A stretch of 64,000 bases of DNA from Vibrio sp. PID17_43. Its GTDB lineage: Bacteria > Pseudomonadota > Gammaproteobacteria > Enterobacterales > Vibrionaceae. Made by a program: the position numbers and the translations under genes. This document shows positions 7,635 through 17,290 of this stretch, piece after piece. Position 1 is the stretch's first letter, and the number at the start of each line of letters is the position of its first letter. The stretch lies in NCBI RefSeq assembly GCF_002608565.1, contig NZ_LIXM01000004.1:124001-188000 (forward strand), given 5' to 3'. The notes beneath the pieces are model-generated. The model ran no database searches, had not been told where the DNA came from, and worked only from the letters and a program-made list of their open reading frames with translations.

Positions 7635-9752
7635 TTACTCGTTTACTGCTCGTACTTTGCCTTGCTTTAAGTCATACAAGACTTTTGCTTTCGGACCATC
7701 AGCAATGATGCTACCTTTTTCCATCACAATGACGCGATCGACAATGTCTAGCATCGAAGTCTTGTGCGTGATCAGTATCAGCGTTTCACTTGGCTTAAGG
7801 TACGCCAACTGGTGCTTAATATGCATTTCTGAGCGATTATCCATTGCGCTGGTTGGCTCATCCATTAATAAGATTGGGGGGCGACCGAGGAATGCTCGCG
7901 CAATATTGACGGCTTGACGCTGGCCACCAGATAACATCGCACCGCCTTCGCCTACTTGGCGCTCGAGTCCGGCTGGGTCCGATTGTGTAAACGTTGTCAC
8001 ACCTGCGCGGTTGGCGGCATCAAGCACATCACGGTCGTCAGTTAACGGTCGGCCTAAAGTAATGTTATCTCGAATCGAGCCAAAGAACAGGTTAGAATCT
8101 TGCGATACACAGCCGATATTGCGGCGAATGTCCACATGATGGAGCTGTTCTATGTCGGTGTCATCAATACGAACATGCCCTTCTGTTGGCTTATATAGGC
8201 CCATAATCAAGCGCTCAAGGGTGGTTTTACCTGAGCCGATACGGCCAATGATCGCCACTTTCTCTCCCGGGTTGATGGTCAGACTCAAATTACGAATAGA
8301 AGCAATGGGTGCTCCTGGGTAGTGAAAGGTGACGCGGTCAATGTCAATCTTACCTTGCACGATAGGACGATGAATGTAGCGTTTACCTTCTTCTTGTTCG
8401 TCAGGCATTTCCATCACTTGGTTAATGATAGTCATGGATGACTTTGCTTGGTTGTAGCGAGTAGAAAGTAATGAAAGTTGCACGAGAGGCCCAATCGCGC
8501 GACCGCTTAACATGGTTGCAGCAATAAGGCCGCCCATGGTTAGGTTGCCCTCGGCTATTAAGTAAACACCGAGAATGATCATTCCAACATTACTACTTTG
8601 TTGCACGAAACCTGCTGCGTTTTGAATACTATCGGTGATTCGACGGCTTTTGATGTTCCAGTTCGCCATGTGCGCGACGGCCTCTTCCCAACGGTATTGG
8701 AATTGACTTTGTGCACTGAGCATTTTCACGGTTTCTAATCCTGCTAAGCTCTCAATCAAGTTGGCGTATTTCTGTGAAGCAAGACGAGAACCTTCTTCAA
8801 TTGAACGACGCAGTGGCCCTTGAATCAAGAGTGAGTGAATCACCAGTATCACGACACCAATCATTGGCACATACACCAAATCGCCCGCCATCAACCAAAT
8901 GATGACTAAGAACAGAATGGCAAATGGAAGATCGATAAGCGCACTCACGGTTGCGGAGGTGAAGAACTCCCGGATGGATTCAAACTCTTGTAGATGACGA
9001 GCAAACGCACCGACAGAAGGGGGTTTGGACTCCATCCGAATGCCCATCACTTTGCTAAATAGCTTAGAGGAAATCAGAATATCGGACTTTTTACCCGCTA
9101 CATCGATGAAATAGTTTCGTAGTGACTTGAGTAAGAAGTCAAACAAGAAGACCAAGAAGATGCCGCTTGCCAGCACCCACAAGGTCTCAAACGCGAGGTT
9201 TGGTACCACTTTGTCATACACCAAGCGAGTGAACATTGGTGCCGCAATAGCGAAGATGTTGATGAGCAGGGAAGCGATGAGCACATCGCGATAAATGCGT
9301 TTTGATTGCCACAAGGTTGACCAGAACCAGTGACCTTCATTCGTTTTGAGCACTTCAGGAGAGCGCTCGTCATAACGAAATTGCTTTTTAACTAAAAAAT
9401 AGCGACCAGTGTACAGCTCAAGTAGGTCTTCTAATGGAATGGATATCGGAACCATTCCGCTCTCAAGGGTGGTGACTTCGGCTTCTTGCTTCTCTAGATC
9501 GATACTGTTGAGAACACAAGAGTCACCCCCTTTAAGAAGTAAGATAGCCGGTAGGATTAAGCTGGAGATATTCGCCAGCTCGGCACGGTTCTCCTTGGCA
9601 ACCAATCCGGCCCTTTCCGCCGCTCTTGGTAGCAGGAAGGGGGTTAGTTTGCCCTCAGAGAGCGGAAGCCCATTAATAAGCGCTTCTGGAGAGTTGGCTA
9701 ATCCGAAATAACGGCTAACGTAAATGAGCGAGTTCAGTAAAGGGTCTTTCAT
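7635..9752 (-). CDS. lapB: LapB-type type I secretion ABC transporter
   Basis: The 705-residue inner-membrane exporter ATPase has an N-terminal C39-like domain without the catalytic Cys (a CLD, typical of RTX adhesin exporters) and a multi-helix permease region around residues 155-420. The C-terminal ATPase has Walker A (GRIGSGKTT), signature (LSGGQRQ), Walker B (ILLMDEP) and a switch His (LILITHKTS). LapB exports large repeat-rich surface adhesins with LapC and a TolC-like porin. It is the last gene of the minus-strand lapC-lapG-lapD-lapB order, 14 nt after lapD. The adhesin gene is not in the window. Confidence 0.92.
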   Translation of the reverse strand: MKDPLLNSLIYVSRYFGLANSPEALINGLPLSEGKLTPFLLPRAAERAGLVAKENRAELANISSLILPAILLLKGGDSCVLNSIDLEKQEAEVTTLESGMVPISIPLEDLLELYTGRYFLVKKQFRYDERSPEVLKTNEGHWFWSTLWQSKRIYRDVLIASLLINIFAIAAPMFTRLVYDKVVPNLAFETLWVLASGIFLVFLFDFLLKSLRNYFIDVAGKKSDILISSKLFSKVMGIRMESKPPSVGAFARHLQEFESIREFFTSATVSALIDLPFAILFLVIIWLMAGDLVYVPMIGVVILVIHSLLIQGPLRRSIEEGSRLASQKYANLIESLAGLETVKMLSAQSQFQYRWEEAVAHMANWNIKSRRITDSIQNAAGFVQQSSNVGMIILGVYLIAEGNLTMGGLIAATMLSGRAIGPLVQLSLLSTRYNQAKSSMTIINQVMEMPDEQEEGKRYIHRPIVQGKIDIDRVTFHYPGAPIASIRNLSLTINPGEKVAIIGRIGSGKTTLERLIMGLYKPTEGHVRIDDTDIEQLHHVDIRRNIGCVSQDSNLFFGSIRDNITLGRPLTDDRDVLDAANRAGVTTFTQSDPAGLERQVGEGGAMLSGGQRQAVNIARAFLGRPPILLMDEPTSAMDNRSEMHIKHQLAYLKPSETLILITHKTSMLDIVDRVIVMEKGSIIADGPKAKVLYDLKQGKVRAVNE

Positions 9753-9766
9753 CCTTGGTAAACCTT

Positions 9767-11689
9767 TTAATCCTTATCAACGATGAAACCTTGGAATACC
9801 TCAACAAAGTGTTCGGTGAGGAAGTCCAACTGAATTTGTGTCTCAACACGCGATGCAATGGTCGTGATGCCCAAGTTGTGAGCAGTACGAGAGATCGAGG
9901 TTAAGGTGAATTTCTGTTTTTCGTCGTGCAGATTGTGGGTGAATAGGTAGTCCAGTTTGACGTAATTCGGACGGAACTCCTGAATGTACTCAAGCGACTG
10001 GAAGTTACGGCCATAGTTGTCGACACCAAACTCTGCCCCCGATTGACGAAGGGCATTACATAGTAGCGCCGTGTGGTGAGGATGCTCAATGTAACACTCT
10101 TCTGGGATTTCAAAGTGGAGCATTGGTGCCACTTTCGCATGTTTATAGAGCGTGCTAGTAACCCAGCGGATAAAGGATGGTTGAGATAAACTACTTTGTG
10201 CGATATTGAGCGCAACGGGTTCGGTCAGTTCACCACTTTCCAGCATGTTAATCATCGATTCAATCACGTATTGATCGAAGATATCGGTCGCTTCAAGTTG
10301 CTCTAGAGCAAACAGGTATTGGTTGGCACGATAGGACTCACCATCTTTCTCAATACTAGAGAACACTTCTTTATGGAATACTTTGCCCCAGGTGTTCTTT
10401 GCTGACTGAAAGCGGAACTTAATCCAACCGCTGTGGATTGCCTCTTCCACCAGTGCTTTCCATTGCTGTTTTCCCATCAAGCTCGATGGGCTATCGCTGC
10501 CAATAAAACCGTACGCTTTGTCTGGCTGTGCTTTTGCTTTGGAGAGCGCATTATCCACAAGAGAGAGCACTTCTGAACGTGACTTCAGGTCTTTACTGTG
10601 TGCCACCCCCAGAGCGACTTTAGGTTTTGCCAAGCCCGTTGGATCAGTATTGAGACCATTGACACAGTTGATGATGGTGTCGGCGATAATTCTTAGTTCG
10701 CTCTCGTCCATGTGTGGGAAAAGCAAACCAAATTCGTCGCTAGATAGACGAGCGATGGTGACTCCAGGTACATCGATGGTGTTTTTCAGACGTTGAGATA
10801 GCTCTTTCACGTGGGCATCAGCGCGTTGGTAGTCTTTCGTCTCGTAGATGTCACCAATATATTCTGCATGGAGTAGCGCGATACCCCCCTGAGTTTGTTC
10901 TGCTAACCATTGATCAACTTGGGTGATGTAGAAAGAACGATTACCAAGACTAGAGATAGGATCTAGGTACGCTTGTGCTCGCAATCGCTGCGCTTCTTTG
11001 GCCTGTTCTTTAAACGACAACTCAATTTGTGCAGACATCATGTTGATGCCATCGACGACTGCGATCAAATCTTTGGTTTTTGGACGAGTGAGTGGGTCGC
11101 CAAACTGGTTGTTGGCAATCTCATGCATTTTTTTCACGATCGCCGCTAACGGTTTGAGCGAACGACGCAGGATGTAGGAGATAGAGATTAAACCCGCTAC
11201 GAAGATGATACCAAAGGCGGTCAGCAAGCGAATAAAGCCTTTCCATAGCTGTTCGTATGCAGCGCCTGGATGGCTAATGATCTCAACTTCTGCAAGTTGC
11301 ATCCAACCGCTGGTGACCACTCGCTTATCGTGGATAGGCTTAAAGAGGTTAAGGTTGATAAACCATTGCGGCACCGTGCTTGGTTTGACTGGGTAAGAGC
11401 GCACAACTTGGTAGTCAGAATCAAGTGCAGTCAGGCGAACCACAGAATAGGTACTGCCGTCGAACAGTGCATTAATGACCGACTCAACCGCTACCTTGTC
11501 TTTGTCTTTTAGATAAGGAGCTAGTGCTAAACCCACGGTATTAATGGTGTTGTTGACCTCTGAACGTTGCTGTTGCTCCAAGCTGTCCCGAGTAGTATTG
11601 AATTCGATTACGAATACTGATGCCATCAAGAGTATAAAGACCGTAACCATTCCCACTACAAGCTTTTTATATAGGGTCATGTTTTTCAC
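9767..11689 (-). CDS. lapD: LapD c-di-GMP receptor (degenerate GGDEF-EAL)
   Basis: The 640-residue membrane receptor has an N-terminal helix (VVGMVTVFILLMASVFVI), a LapD-type periplasmic output domain (SGWMQLAEVEIISHPG), a second helix (AFGIIFVAGLISISYIL) and a HAMP region. The GGDEF motif is degraded to SSDEF and the EAL motif to EVF, so neither enzyme activity is expected. This fits LapD, which binds c-di-GMP and then sequesters the periplasmic protease LapG so that the adhesin stays on the surface. It overlaps lapG by 4 nt, showing translational coupling. Confidence 0.93.
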   Translation of the reverse strand: MKNMTLYKKLVVGMVTVFILLMASVFVIEFNTTRDSLEQQQRSEVNNTINTVGLALAPYLKDKDKVAVESVINALFDGSTYSVVRLTALDSDYQVVRSYPVKPSTVPQWFINLNLFKPIHDKRVVTSGWMQLAEVEIISHPGAAYEQLWKGFIRLLTAFGIIFVAGLISISYILRRSLKPLAAIVKKMHEIANNQFGDPLTRPKTKDLIAVVDGINMMSAQIELSFKEQAKEAQRLRAQAYLDPISSLGNRSFYITQVDQWLAEQTQGGIALLHAEYIGDIYETKDYQRADAHVKELSQRLKNTIDVPGVTIARLSSDEFGLLFPHMDESELRIIADTIINCVNGLNTDPTGLAKPKVALGVAHSKDLKSRSEVLSLVDNALSKAKAQPDKAYGFIGSDSPSSLMGKQQWKALVEEAIHSGWIKFRFQSAKNTWGKVFHKEVFSSIEKDGESYRANQYLFALEQLEATDIFDQYVIESMINMLESGELTEPVALNIAQSSLSQPSFIRWVTSTLYKHAKVAPMLHFEIPEECYIEHPHHTALLCNALRQSGAEFGVDNYGRNFQSLEYIQEFRPNYVKLDYLFTHNLHDEKQKFTLTSISRTAHNLGITTIASRVETQIQLDFLTEHFVEVFQGFIVDKD

Positions 11690-12369
11690 TCGTCATAGTT
11701 AATTATAGGTTTATTTAACTGCAACTTACGTTCGCGCGAGCGTAAGTCATTCCAAAGGCTCAAACGTGATGATTCTCCTGCTAGTTCTCCCGTACTAGCT
11801 GCAGATTTCATTAACCACAGGTCTTTACCGTTAAAACTGTATATCGGTAGCAAATTGCTACGCTTGGAGGCTCGAACTATCTTTGGATTGAGGTTATCAA
11901 GGATGAGCGGCTCTGAGTTGGCTGTTGGGTAGTAGGCTAACACCATATGAAACTGATTAAGTTCAATGGCCTTAACGTAGACTAAACGCATCTTTGAATC
12001 AGGGATGCCTAGCTCTAACAACGAGAAGTACTTTGCAATGGTAAAATCTTCACAGTCGCCCGCATTGCTGCCCAAAAATTCAAGGGGGGTTGCCCAATAG
12101 TCATTTTTCCCCCACAGTTTAATATCGTCAACGAAATACAGTTGATTGAAAAAGTCGTTGACGGCATTTAGCTTCTCCCGTGGTTCAAGTGCTTGGTAGA
12201 CATCGAGGTTGCTGCGCCATGTTTTGACGCGCATCCCCGCTCGTTCTCCATAAATAGAGGTGACCGTATCCACCCAACTCTGCTCTTTGCTGTTTAGCGC
12301 TCCAATTTGAAACGAGAAACAACTTAGACAGGCTATCAATGTTACTTTACGCTTCAAATTAGGGGGCAT
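11686..12369 (-). CDS. lapG: LapG periplasmic cysteine protease (BTLCP family)
   Basis: This transglutaminase-like cysteine protease has a catalytic Cys in NAGDCEDF, His in NQFHMVLAYY and Asp in LILDNL. I chose ATG 12369 (227 residues) because a signal peptide follows at once (LKRKVTLIACLSCFSFQIGA). An in-frame ATG at 12468 would add 33 residues ahead of the signal peptide but has a fair purine-rich site (AAGAGTGAG), so it cannot be excluded. LapG cuts the N-terminal retention region of LapA-like adhesins when c-di-GMP is low, releasing the cell. It sits between lapC and lapD. Confidence 0.92.
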   Translation of the reverse strand: MPPNLKRKVTLIACLSCFSFQIGALNSKEQSWVDTVTSIYGERAGMRVKTWRSNLDVYQALEPREKLNAVNDFFNQLYFVDDIKLWGKNDYWATPLEFLGSNAGDCEDFTIAKYFSLLELGIPDSKMRLVYVKAIELNQFHMVLAYYPTANSEPLILDNLNPKIVRASKRSNLLPIYSFNGKDLWLMKSAASTGELAGESSRLSLWNDLRSRERKLQLNKPIINYDE

Positions 12370-12477
12370 ACTCGACTCGTAACACAACTGTTCTCTTCCA
12401 TTAGATTCGTCTATGAGAAATAATCGCTTTTTTGTTAAGCCGCTACCTATAATGCAGTGAGAGAGCATTGATACTAC

Positions 12478-13869
12478 TCACTCTTTTAGTGCATTGGTTT
12501 TTGCGTTTAAAATTGGTTTAAGCAGGTACTCTAAAACGGTTCGCTTGCCAGTGATAATGTCGACCGAAGCGGTCATTCCTGGAATGATAGGCAAATCTTC
12601 GTTTTGACCGAAATTCGTCTTATCTGTTCGTACCCGGACAATATAAAAGCTGTTACCTTCTTCATCTTGTGTCGTATCGGCACTGATGTGTTCCAACTCG
12701 CCTGCTAAGCTGCCATATTTAGTAAAGTCATAGGCGGTTAATTTTACTATCGCATGTAAGTCAGGGCGTAGAAAGGCGATGTCTTTCGGCGCGATTTTGG
12801 CTTCAATTAATAACGTATCTTCTGTTGGCACGATCTCAACGATATCCATGCCAGGTTGGATCACGCCACCAACAGTATTGACGTTTAAGGTATTAATTTT
12901 ACCCGTTACTGGCGAGACTACAACGGTTCGATTTACTCTGTCTGCTAAGCCCACGGCAGATTCTACTAGCGCAGACAACTGGTCTTGGGTGTGATTGAGT
13001 TTCTCTTGTTGCTCTGAGCGGAACTTGAGCGCCACATCAATGCGATTAAGCATCGACTCTTTGATCGACGATCTGATCATGGGTACTTTGAGTTCACTAG
13101 ATGTCATTTCGCGACGCGTATCGTTCACTTGACGCTGTAACTTCAGCAATTCGATGCGTGGCACGACGCCTTCATCCGCAAGTGGCTTCGTGATATCGAG
13201 TTCTTTTTTTGCAAACTGGTAACTTTGACGCAGGTTGTTTACTCGAGCTTGAATTTCAACCAAGTCTTGTTGTTTCTGTTTTACTTGCTGATCAATGACG
13301 GACAACTGGTTTCTTAGGTTGTCTAAGTCTTGTCGGTATTCGGCTTTTTGACGGTGAGTCAGTTTCGGTTGGGTTTCTTCCAACATCGGTGGAAAAATGA
13401 GCTTGCCGTAGTCAATAATGACGCTGTCTTCCCAGTCTGCTACTTCAAAGTCACGGTTAACCCTCACACTAGTGATGGAAGCTGAAAGTTGTAACACGGA
13501 AGCGGTCAAGTTGGCGACTTGCTGCTCGCGCTCGCGAAAGTCAGAGCGGAATCGTGTATCATCAATGAGTAGTAGCTGTTGGCCTTTTTCAACGAGTTGG
13601 CCCTCTTTGACCAAAATTTCTTTAACCAAGCCTCCTTCTAGGTTTTGCACGACTTGGATTTGTGAAGAAGGGATCACTTTGCCTTTGCCGACAGTGACTT
13701 GATCGATTTGCGCCCAAGATGCCCAGCCAATTGCCGCAACAAAAAATAGCACCATAACCCAAAGCATCACGCGAGCGCTGTTTGGGGTGTTGAGGAGTAA
13801 AGCGGCGGTTTTGTCATCGACAAAATCCAGCTCCTCTTCACTGAGTTTGTTGTAATTGTCTCGGCTCAT
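12478..13869 (-). CDS. lapC: LapC-type HlyD membrane fusion protein
   Basis: This 463-residue periplasmic adaptor links the LapB exporter to an outer-membrane channel. It has a short cytoplasmic N-terminus, one membrane helix (ARVMLWVMVLFFVAAIGWA), a biotinyl-lipoyl half (GKVIPSSQIQVVQNLEGGLV), a long alpha-helical hairpin (about residues 90-300) and a C-terminal beta-barrel (VVSPVTGKINTLNVNTVGG). ATG 13869 has an AAGGA ribosome site. A further in-frame ATG at 13938 lacks one and adds a basic tail not typical of the family. It begins the lap run, 113 bp downstream of the response regulator gene. Confidence 0.92.
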   Translation of the reverse strand: MSRDNYNKLSEEELDFVDDKTAALLLNTPNSARVMLWVMVLFFVAAIGWASWAQIDQVTVGKGKVIPSSQIQVVQNLEGGLVKEILVKEGQLVEKGQQLLLIDDTRFRSDFREREQQVANLTASVLQLSASITSVRVNRDFEVADWEDSVIIDYGKLIFPPMLEETQPKLTHRQKAEYRQDLDNLRNQLSVIDQQVKQKQQDLVEIQARVNNLRQSYQFAKKELDITKPLADEGVVPRIELLKLQRQVNDTRREMTSSELKVPMIRSSIKESMLNRIDVALKFRSEQQEKLNHTQDQLSALVESAVGLADRVNRTVVVSPVTGKINTLNVNTVGGVIQPGMDIVEIVPTEDTLLIEAKIAPKDIAFLRPDLHAIVKLTAYDFTKYGSLAGELEHISADTTQDEEGNSFYIVRVRTDKTNFGQNEDLPIIPGMTASVDIITGKRTVLEYLLKPILNAKTNALKE

Positions 13870-13982
13870 CACGTTCCTTGGATTACAAATACGAATTATC
13901 TTCTTGATCTTATTATTATTAACTGTGTATGTCAGCATGTATTTGTTAATAAAAGTGTGTGGAAAACTTGCGGATTGCGCGG

Positions 13983-15215
13983 CTAGAACATTTTGAACTC
14001 TGACTTATCCAATTGATGCTTTTTTAGTTTGTCGTATAAGGTTTTTCGAGATATTTGTAGCTCGAGCTGCACCTCTTTAAGCCTCCCTCCATGTCGCTGC
14101 AGGGCATCAAACAATAGGCAATACTCAAAGTGCTCCGTGCGTTGAGCCATGCTTTGAATTTCAATACTCTTTTCACTGTTCCATTCTTCGATGCGAAAGG
14201 TATCTGGCTTGAGTGCGCGTAACTCGGCAAACTGGCGTAATTGTTTAATATTCTCAGGCCAGTTAAGCTCAGTGAGCTGGGCGATCTCTTCGGCTGTTAT
14301 GTGCGGTGGCTGTAATTGATATCGGCTAGCGGCATGGCGGACGAAGTGCTTATATAGCGGGCCAATGTCTTCTTTTCTTTGGTCTAAACTCGGTAAATAT
14401 ATCAAAGTGGCCAGTGTCTCCATATCTGCACTGACGTTGGTGGCTGCACCAAACACGCGTTGCAATCTAGGGTCGTTAAATAGGCATTGCCACTGTTCCA
14501 TTGAAATATTTTCCGCATTGTGTAGGTATAAACTGCAATGGTCTTTTCCTTCGGTGAGCAGATGAAGGGCGCTATCGAAGGCATCAGATGATAAGTCGCA
14601 TAAGTCGTCTCCTAATGCGGCGATCAATTCGCTATCAGCTAAAGCGTGTATGTCATGTGAAAACTGGGCGGCTAGCCTTCGACCTGTACCATTTTGTCCA
14701 ACAAAGATAAGCGGTTGATGAGGAGCTGTGCTGATCAAGGTGCGACGGATGTTGACCATGGCTTGACTGTGGCCAATCATCTTGGGGCCAACATGGGTCT
14801 GCATGTCGAGCTCCTTTTTCAACCATACGTTTTCACGCAATAGGGTAAGCTTGTCGCTTGCGTTGTTGAGAGACTTTAATAGTTGCTCGGTAGAAAAAGG
14901 TTTTTCTAAAAAGTCGTACGCACCACTTTTCATCGCTTTTACCGCTGTTTTCACATCACCATGACCGGTCAATACGATGAATTGAAACTGGTGGTTTTTA
15001 CCGAGCAACGCATCCATAAACTCCAAACCGTCCATTACAGGCATATGGATATCGGTAATGATGATGCTGGGAGAGTGCGGATCTATTACACGTAGCGCTT
15101 CAACTGCATTGGGGAAGGTGTTGACATCAATTCCCTCAATAAGCAGAGCTTGAGTGACCGCATCGCGGATATGCGGATCGTCATCCACAAAGAAAACCGG
15201 GTCACGCATGCGCAC
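13983..15215 (-). CDS. DctD-like response regulator with degenerate AAA+ domain
   Basis: The 410-residue regulator has an intact receiver (DDD at the N-terminus, TDIHMPVMDG, LEKPF) and an intact Fis-type helix-turn-helix (GGRLKEVQLELQISRKTLYDKLKK). The central sigma-54 domain is badly degraded. Walker A reads GQNGTGRR with Arg for the key Lys, the Walker B Asp-Glu is replaced by HN (SLYLHNAE), and the GAFTGA loop is absent. It is also about 30-50 residues short. It therefore should not drive sigma-54 open-complex formation and may act as a simple DNA-binding regulator. It overlaps its partner kinase by 14 nt and lies just upstream of lapC. Confidence 0.88.
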   Translation of the reverse strand: MRMRDPVFFVDDDPHIRDAVTQALLIEGIDVNTFPNAVEALRVIDPHSPSIIITDIHMPVMDGLEFMDALLGKNHQFQFIVLTGHGDVKTAVKAMKSGAYDFLEKPFSTEQLLKSLNNASDKLTLLRENVWLKKELDMQTHVGPKMIGHSQAMVNIRRTLISTAPHQPLIFVGQNGTGRRLAAQFSHDIHALADSELIAALGDDLCDLSSDAFDSALHLLTEGKDHCSLYLHNAENISMEQWQCLFNDPRLQRVFGAATNVSADMETLATLIYLPSLDQRKEDIGPLYKHFVRHAASRYQLQPPHITAEEIAQLTELNWPENIKQLRQFAELRALKPDTFRIEEWNSEKSIEIQSMAQRTEHFEYCLLFDALQRHGGRLKEVQLELQISRKTLYDKLKKHQLDKSEFKMF

Positions 15216-17064
15216 CTTCCTTTTGTTTATTCTGCTGTTGCTTATTAAAAGCGTTTACGATTGGCACCGAGATGACAAAAGTCATACCGGCAATGCGTTG
15301 TGCGTTGCTATCAAAATGATGATGGACACTCAGTGAGCCTTGATAACTTTCTAGAATACGTTTTGATATCGTCAAACCGAGTCCAAGCCCCTCAGGCTTG
15401 GTGGTAAAGAATGGATCGAATACTTTTTCCAACGCCTGTTCTGACATGCCAGGCCCATTATCAGAAACTAAGATGTCACAATGTAATTGATGATGTTGAA
15501 TGGCAATGGAGATCTGTGGATCGATACCATGTCCTTCCATTGCTTGAGCTGCATTATGAAAAAGGTTAATCAGCACTTGTTCTAACTCGACATGGTGAAT
15601 CGCTAACTGTAAGTCGTGTGCAATGCTAGGCACTTTGAGTGTCACGCCTTGCTTGATCAGTTTATTGCTCAGAATGCTGGTGGCGTTGTGCACGGCATCA
15701 TGCAGTATCGAAATTTCGTTCTGCGGACCATTATCGGCTTTGCGAGTGAAAATTTTGAGCCGTGCGATGACTTCAGCAATGGTGTCATTGAGGGTAAGCA
15801 TCTTGTCTAAATTGCTCTCAACCATTTGGTAGCGCTCCATGGTCATCAAGCGTTGTGAATTTTCCGTATAGGTTTTTAGTGCGGCGAGCGGTTGGTTGAT
15901 TTCATGATTGATGCTAGCGGAGAGCTCACCTAATAGCGCTAGTTTCGCTGCTTGAGTCAGTTCTTGTTGGGTCTGTTTGAGTTCTTGTTGGCTTTGTTCA
16001 TATTGACGTACGGTTTGTTGTAGTTTGCGATTGGCGTCGCTAAGCACTAAGGTTCGTTGTGTCACTTTTTCTTCTAAGCTGATGTTCATTTGAGCTAAAT
16101 GTGCTTTGTTGATCATCATTTGTCCCCATGCTAGAGCAATTAATGCCAGCAGTGCGAACAAAATGAGAAAGATCACATCTGCTTGCAAAACGGCGTTTAA
16201 AACTTGCTGCTGGCTAACGAGTGCGATAACACGAAAACGCTTATCAAACAGTGGCGTCACGTAAGCGAAGTAGTCAGGTGACCTCAACAGCTGATTGTCG
16301 GTGAATTCAGTGTCACCACTTTGCGCCGTTAAGTCACCACGATACAGCGGTAATGTGTCGCCGTATTGACGAGTTTGATTTAGCTCCGTGCGAGCTGACT
16401 CCGATAGTGGGAAGAGGGCTCTATAACGCCAATTGGGTAAATTTGTCATAAAGACGACATCGTGCACGCCCGTAACCAGCACGCCTCCCTCATGCTGAAT
16501 AAGACGTTGCTCGAGCTGTTCTAAATTGACCTTTATGGTAATAACACCTGCTACTTGATTATTGATCCAAAGTGGCGAGGAGGAGAAGTAGCCTCGCTTA
16601 TTAGAGCGTAAACCAAGCGCCACATACTGCGCTTTTTCACCTTTGAGTGCATTTTGGAAGTAAGGACGAAAACTAAAATTGGCGCCGATAAAGCTGTCAG
16701 CTTGTTGATAGTTACTTGAAGCAATGACTAACCCGGTACGGTCGTGAACGTAAATCGTATCGGCCAAGCTTTGTTTCAACCAATCAGACAGCAATAGGTT
16801 GAGGCCTCGAGATGGCTGGCCTAATTCAACCGCTGTTAATAAGCGAGGATCGTGGCTAAGAAGACTGGGGATCTGCTCAAATTTTGCTAACTCGTAACTA
16901 ATTTCTTGCGCGGTTTGAGAGGCTTGTTTTTCGAGTTTATTTTGCCATTGTTCATATTGGTATTGAGTTGCGTATTGATGAGTCAGAACAAGGCCGATCG
17001 TTCCAATGGTAAGCAATAACGGTAAAAAAAAATAGCGTAGGTTTTTTGAGTGGGATAAATTCAC
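15202..17064 (-). CDS. DctB-like sensor histidine kinase
   Basis: The 620-residue kinase has two membrane helices (FFLPLLLTIGTIGLVL near the N-terminus and VIFLILFALLALIALAW near 300) around a periplasmic double-CACHE-like sensor. A coiled coil rich in Gln leads to the phospho-acceptor box LGELSASINHEINQPLAAL. The ATPase has an N box (LINLFHNAAQAM), G1 (DNGPGM) and G2 (GLGLGLTIS). It resembles DctB/AauS kinases that sense dicarboxylates or amino acids. No dicarboxylate transporter gene is nearby; the next downstream genes are lap genes, so a role in surface attachment is plausible but unproven. Confidence 0.88.
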   Translation of the reverse strand: MNLSHSKNLRYFFLPLLLTIGTIGLVLTHQYATQYQYEQWQNKLEKQASQTAQEISYELAKFEQIPSLLSHDPRLLTAVELGQPSRGLNLLLSDWLKQSLADTIYVHDRTGLVIASSNYQQADSFIGANFSFRPYFQNALKGEKAQYVALGLRSNKRGYFSSSPLWINNQVAGVITIKVNLEQLEQRLIQHEGGVLVTGVHDVVFMTNLPNWRYRALFPLSESARTELNQTRQYGDTLPLYRGDLTAQSGDTEFTDNQLLRSPDYFAYVTPLFDKRFRVIALVSQQQVLNAVLQADVIFLILFALLALIALAWGQMMINKAHLAQMNISLEEKVTQRTLVLSDANRKLQQTVRQYEQSQQELKQTQQELTQAAKLALLGELSASINHEINQPLAALKTYTENSQRLMTMERYQMVESNLDKMLTLNDTIAEVIARLKIFTRKADNGPQNEISILHDAVHNATSILSNKLIKQGVTLKVPSIAHDLQLAIHHVELEQVLINLFHNAAQAMEGHGIDPQISIAIQHHQLHCDILVSDNGPGMSEQALEKVFDPFFTTKPEGLGLGLTISKRILESYQGSLSVHHHFDSNAQRIAGMTFVISVPIVNAFNKQQQNKQKEGAHA

Positions 17065-17290
17065 GTTCGGCTCACTTGTTTTTAACGTTATGTTATCAAA
17101 AGGTATTTAGCGATGCTGTGAGCCGCAGCGAGAATGAGAGATAACATTTGTTGAATTCGCTTGATGAGTGATGCGATGGAGCGTGAGATTGACGATTGCG
17201 TGGCTTAAGAACGGAGTCGGGTCGGTTTGCTGTCCTTGAATTTCATCATCATCAAGCGCACAATCAACAAAAACGAGTCAAGGAGTGAAG

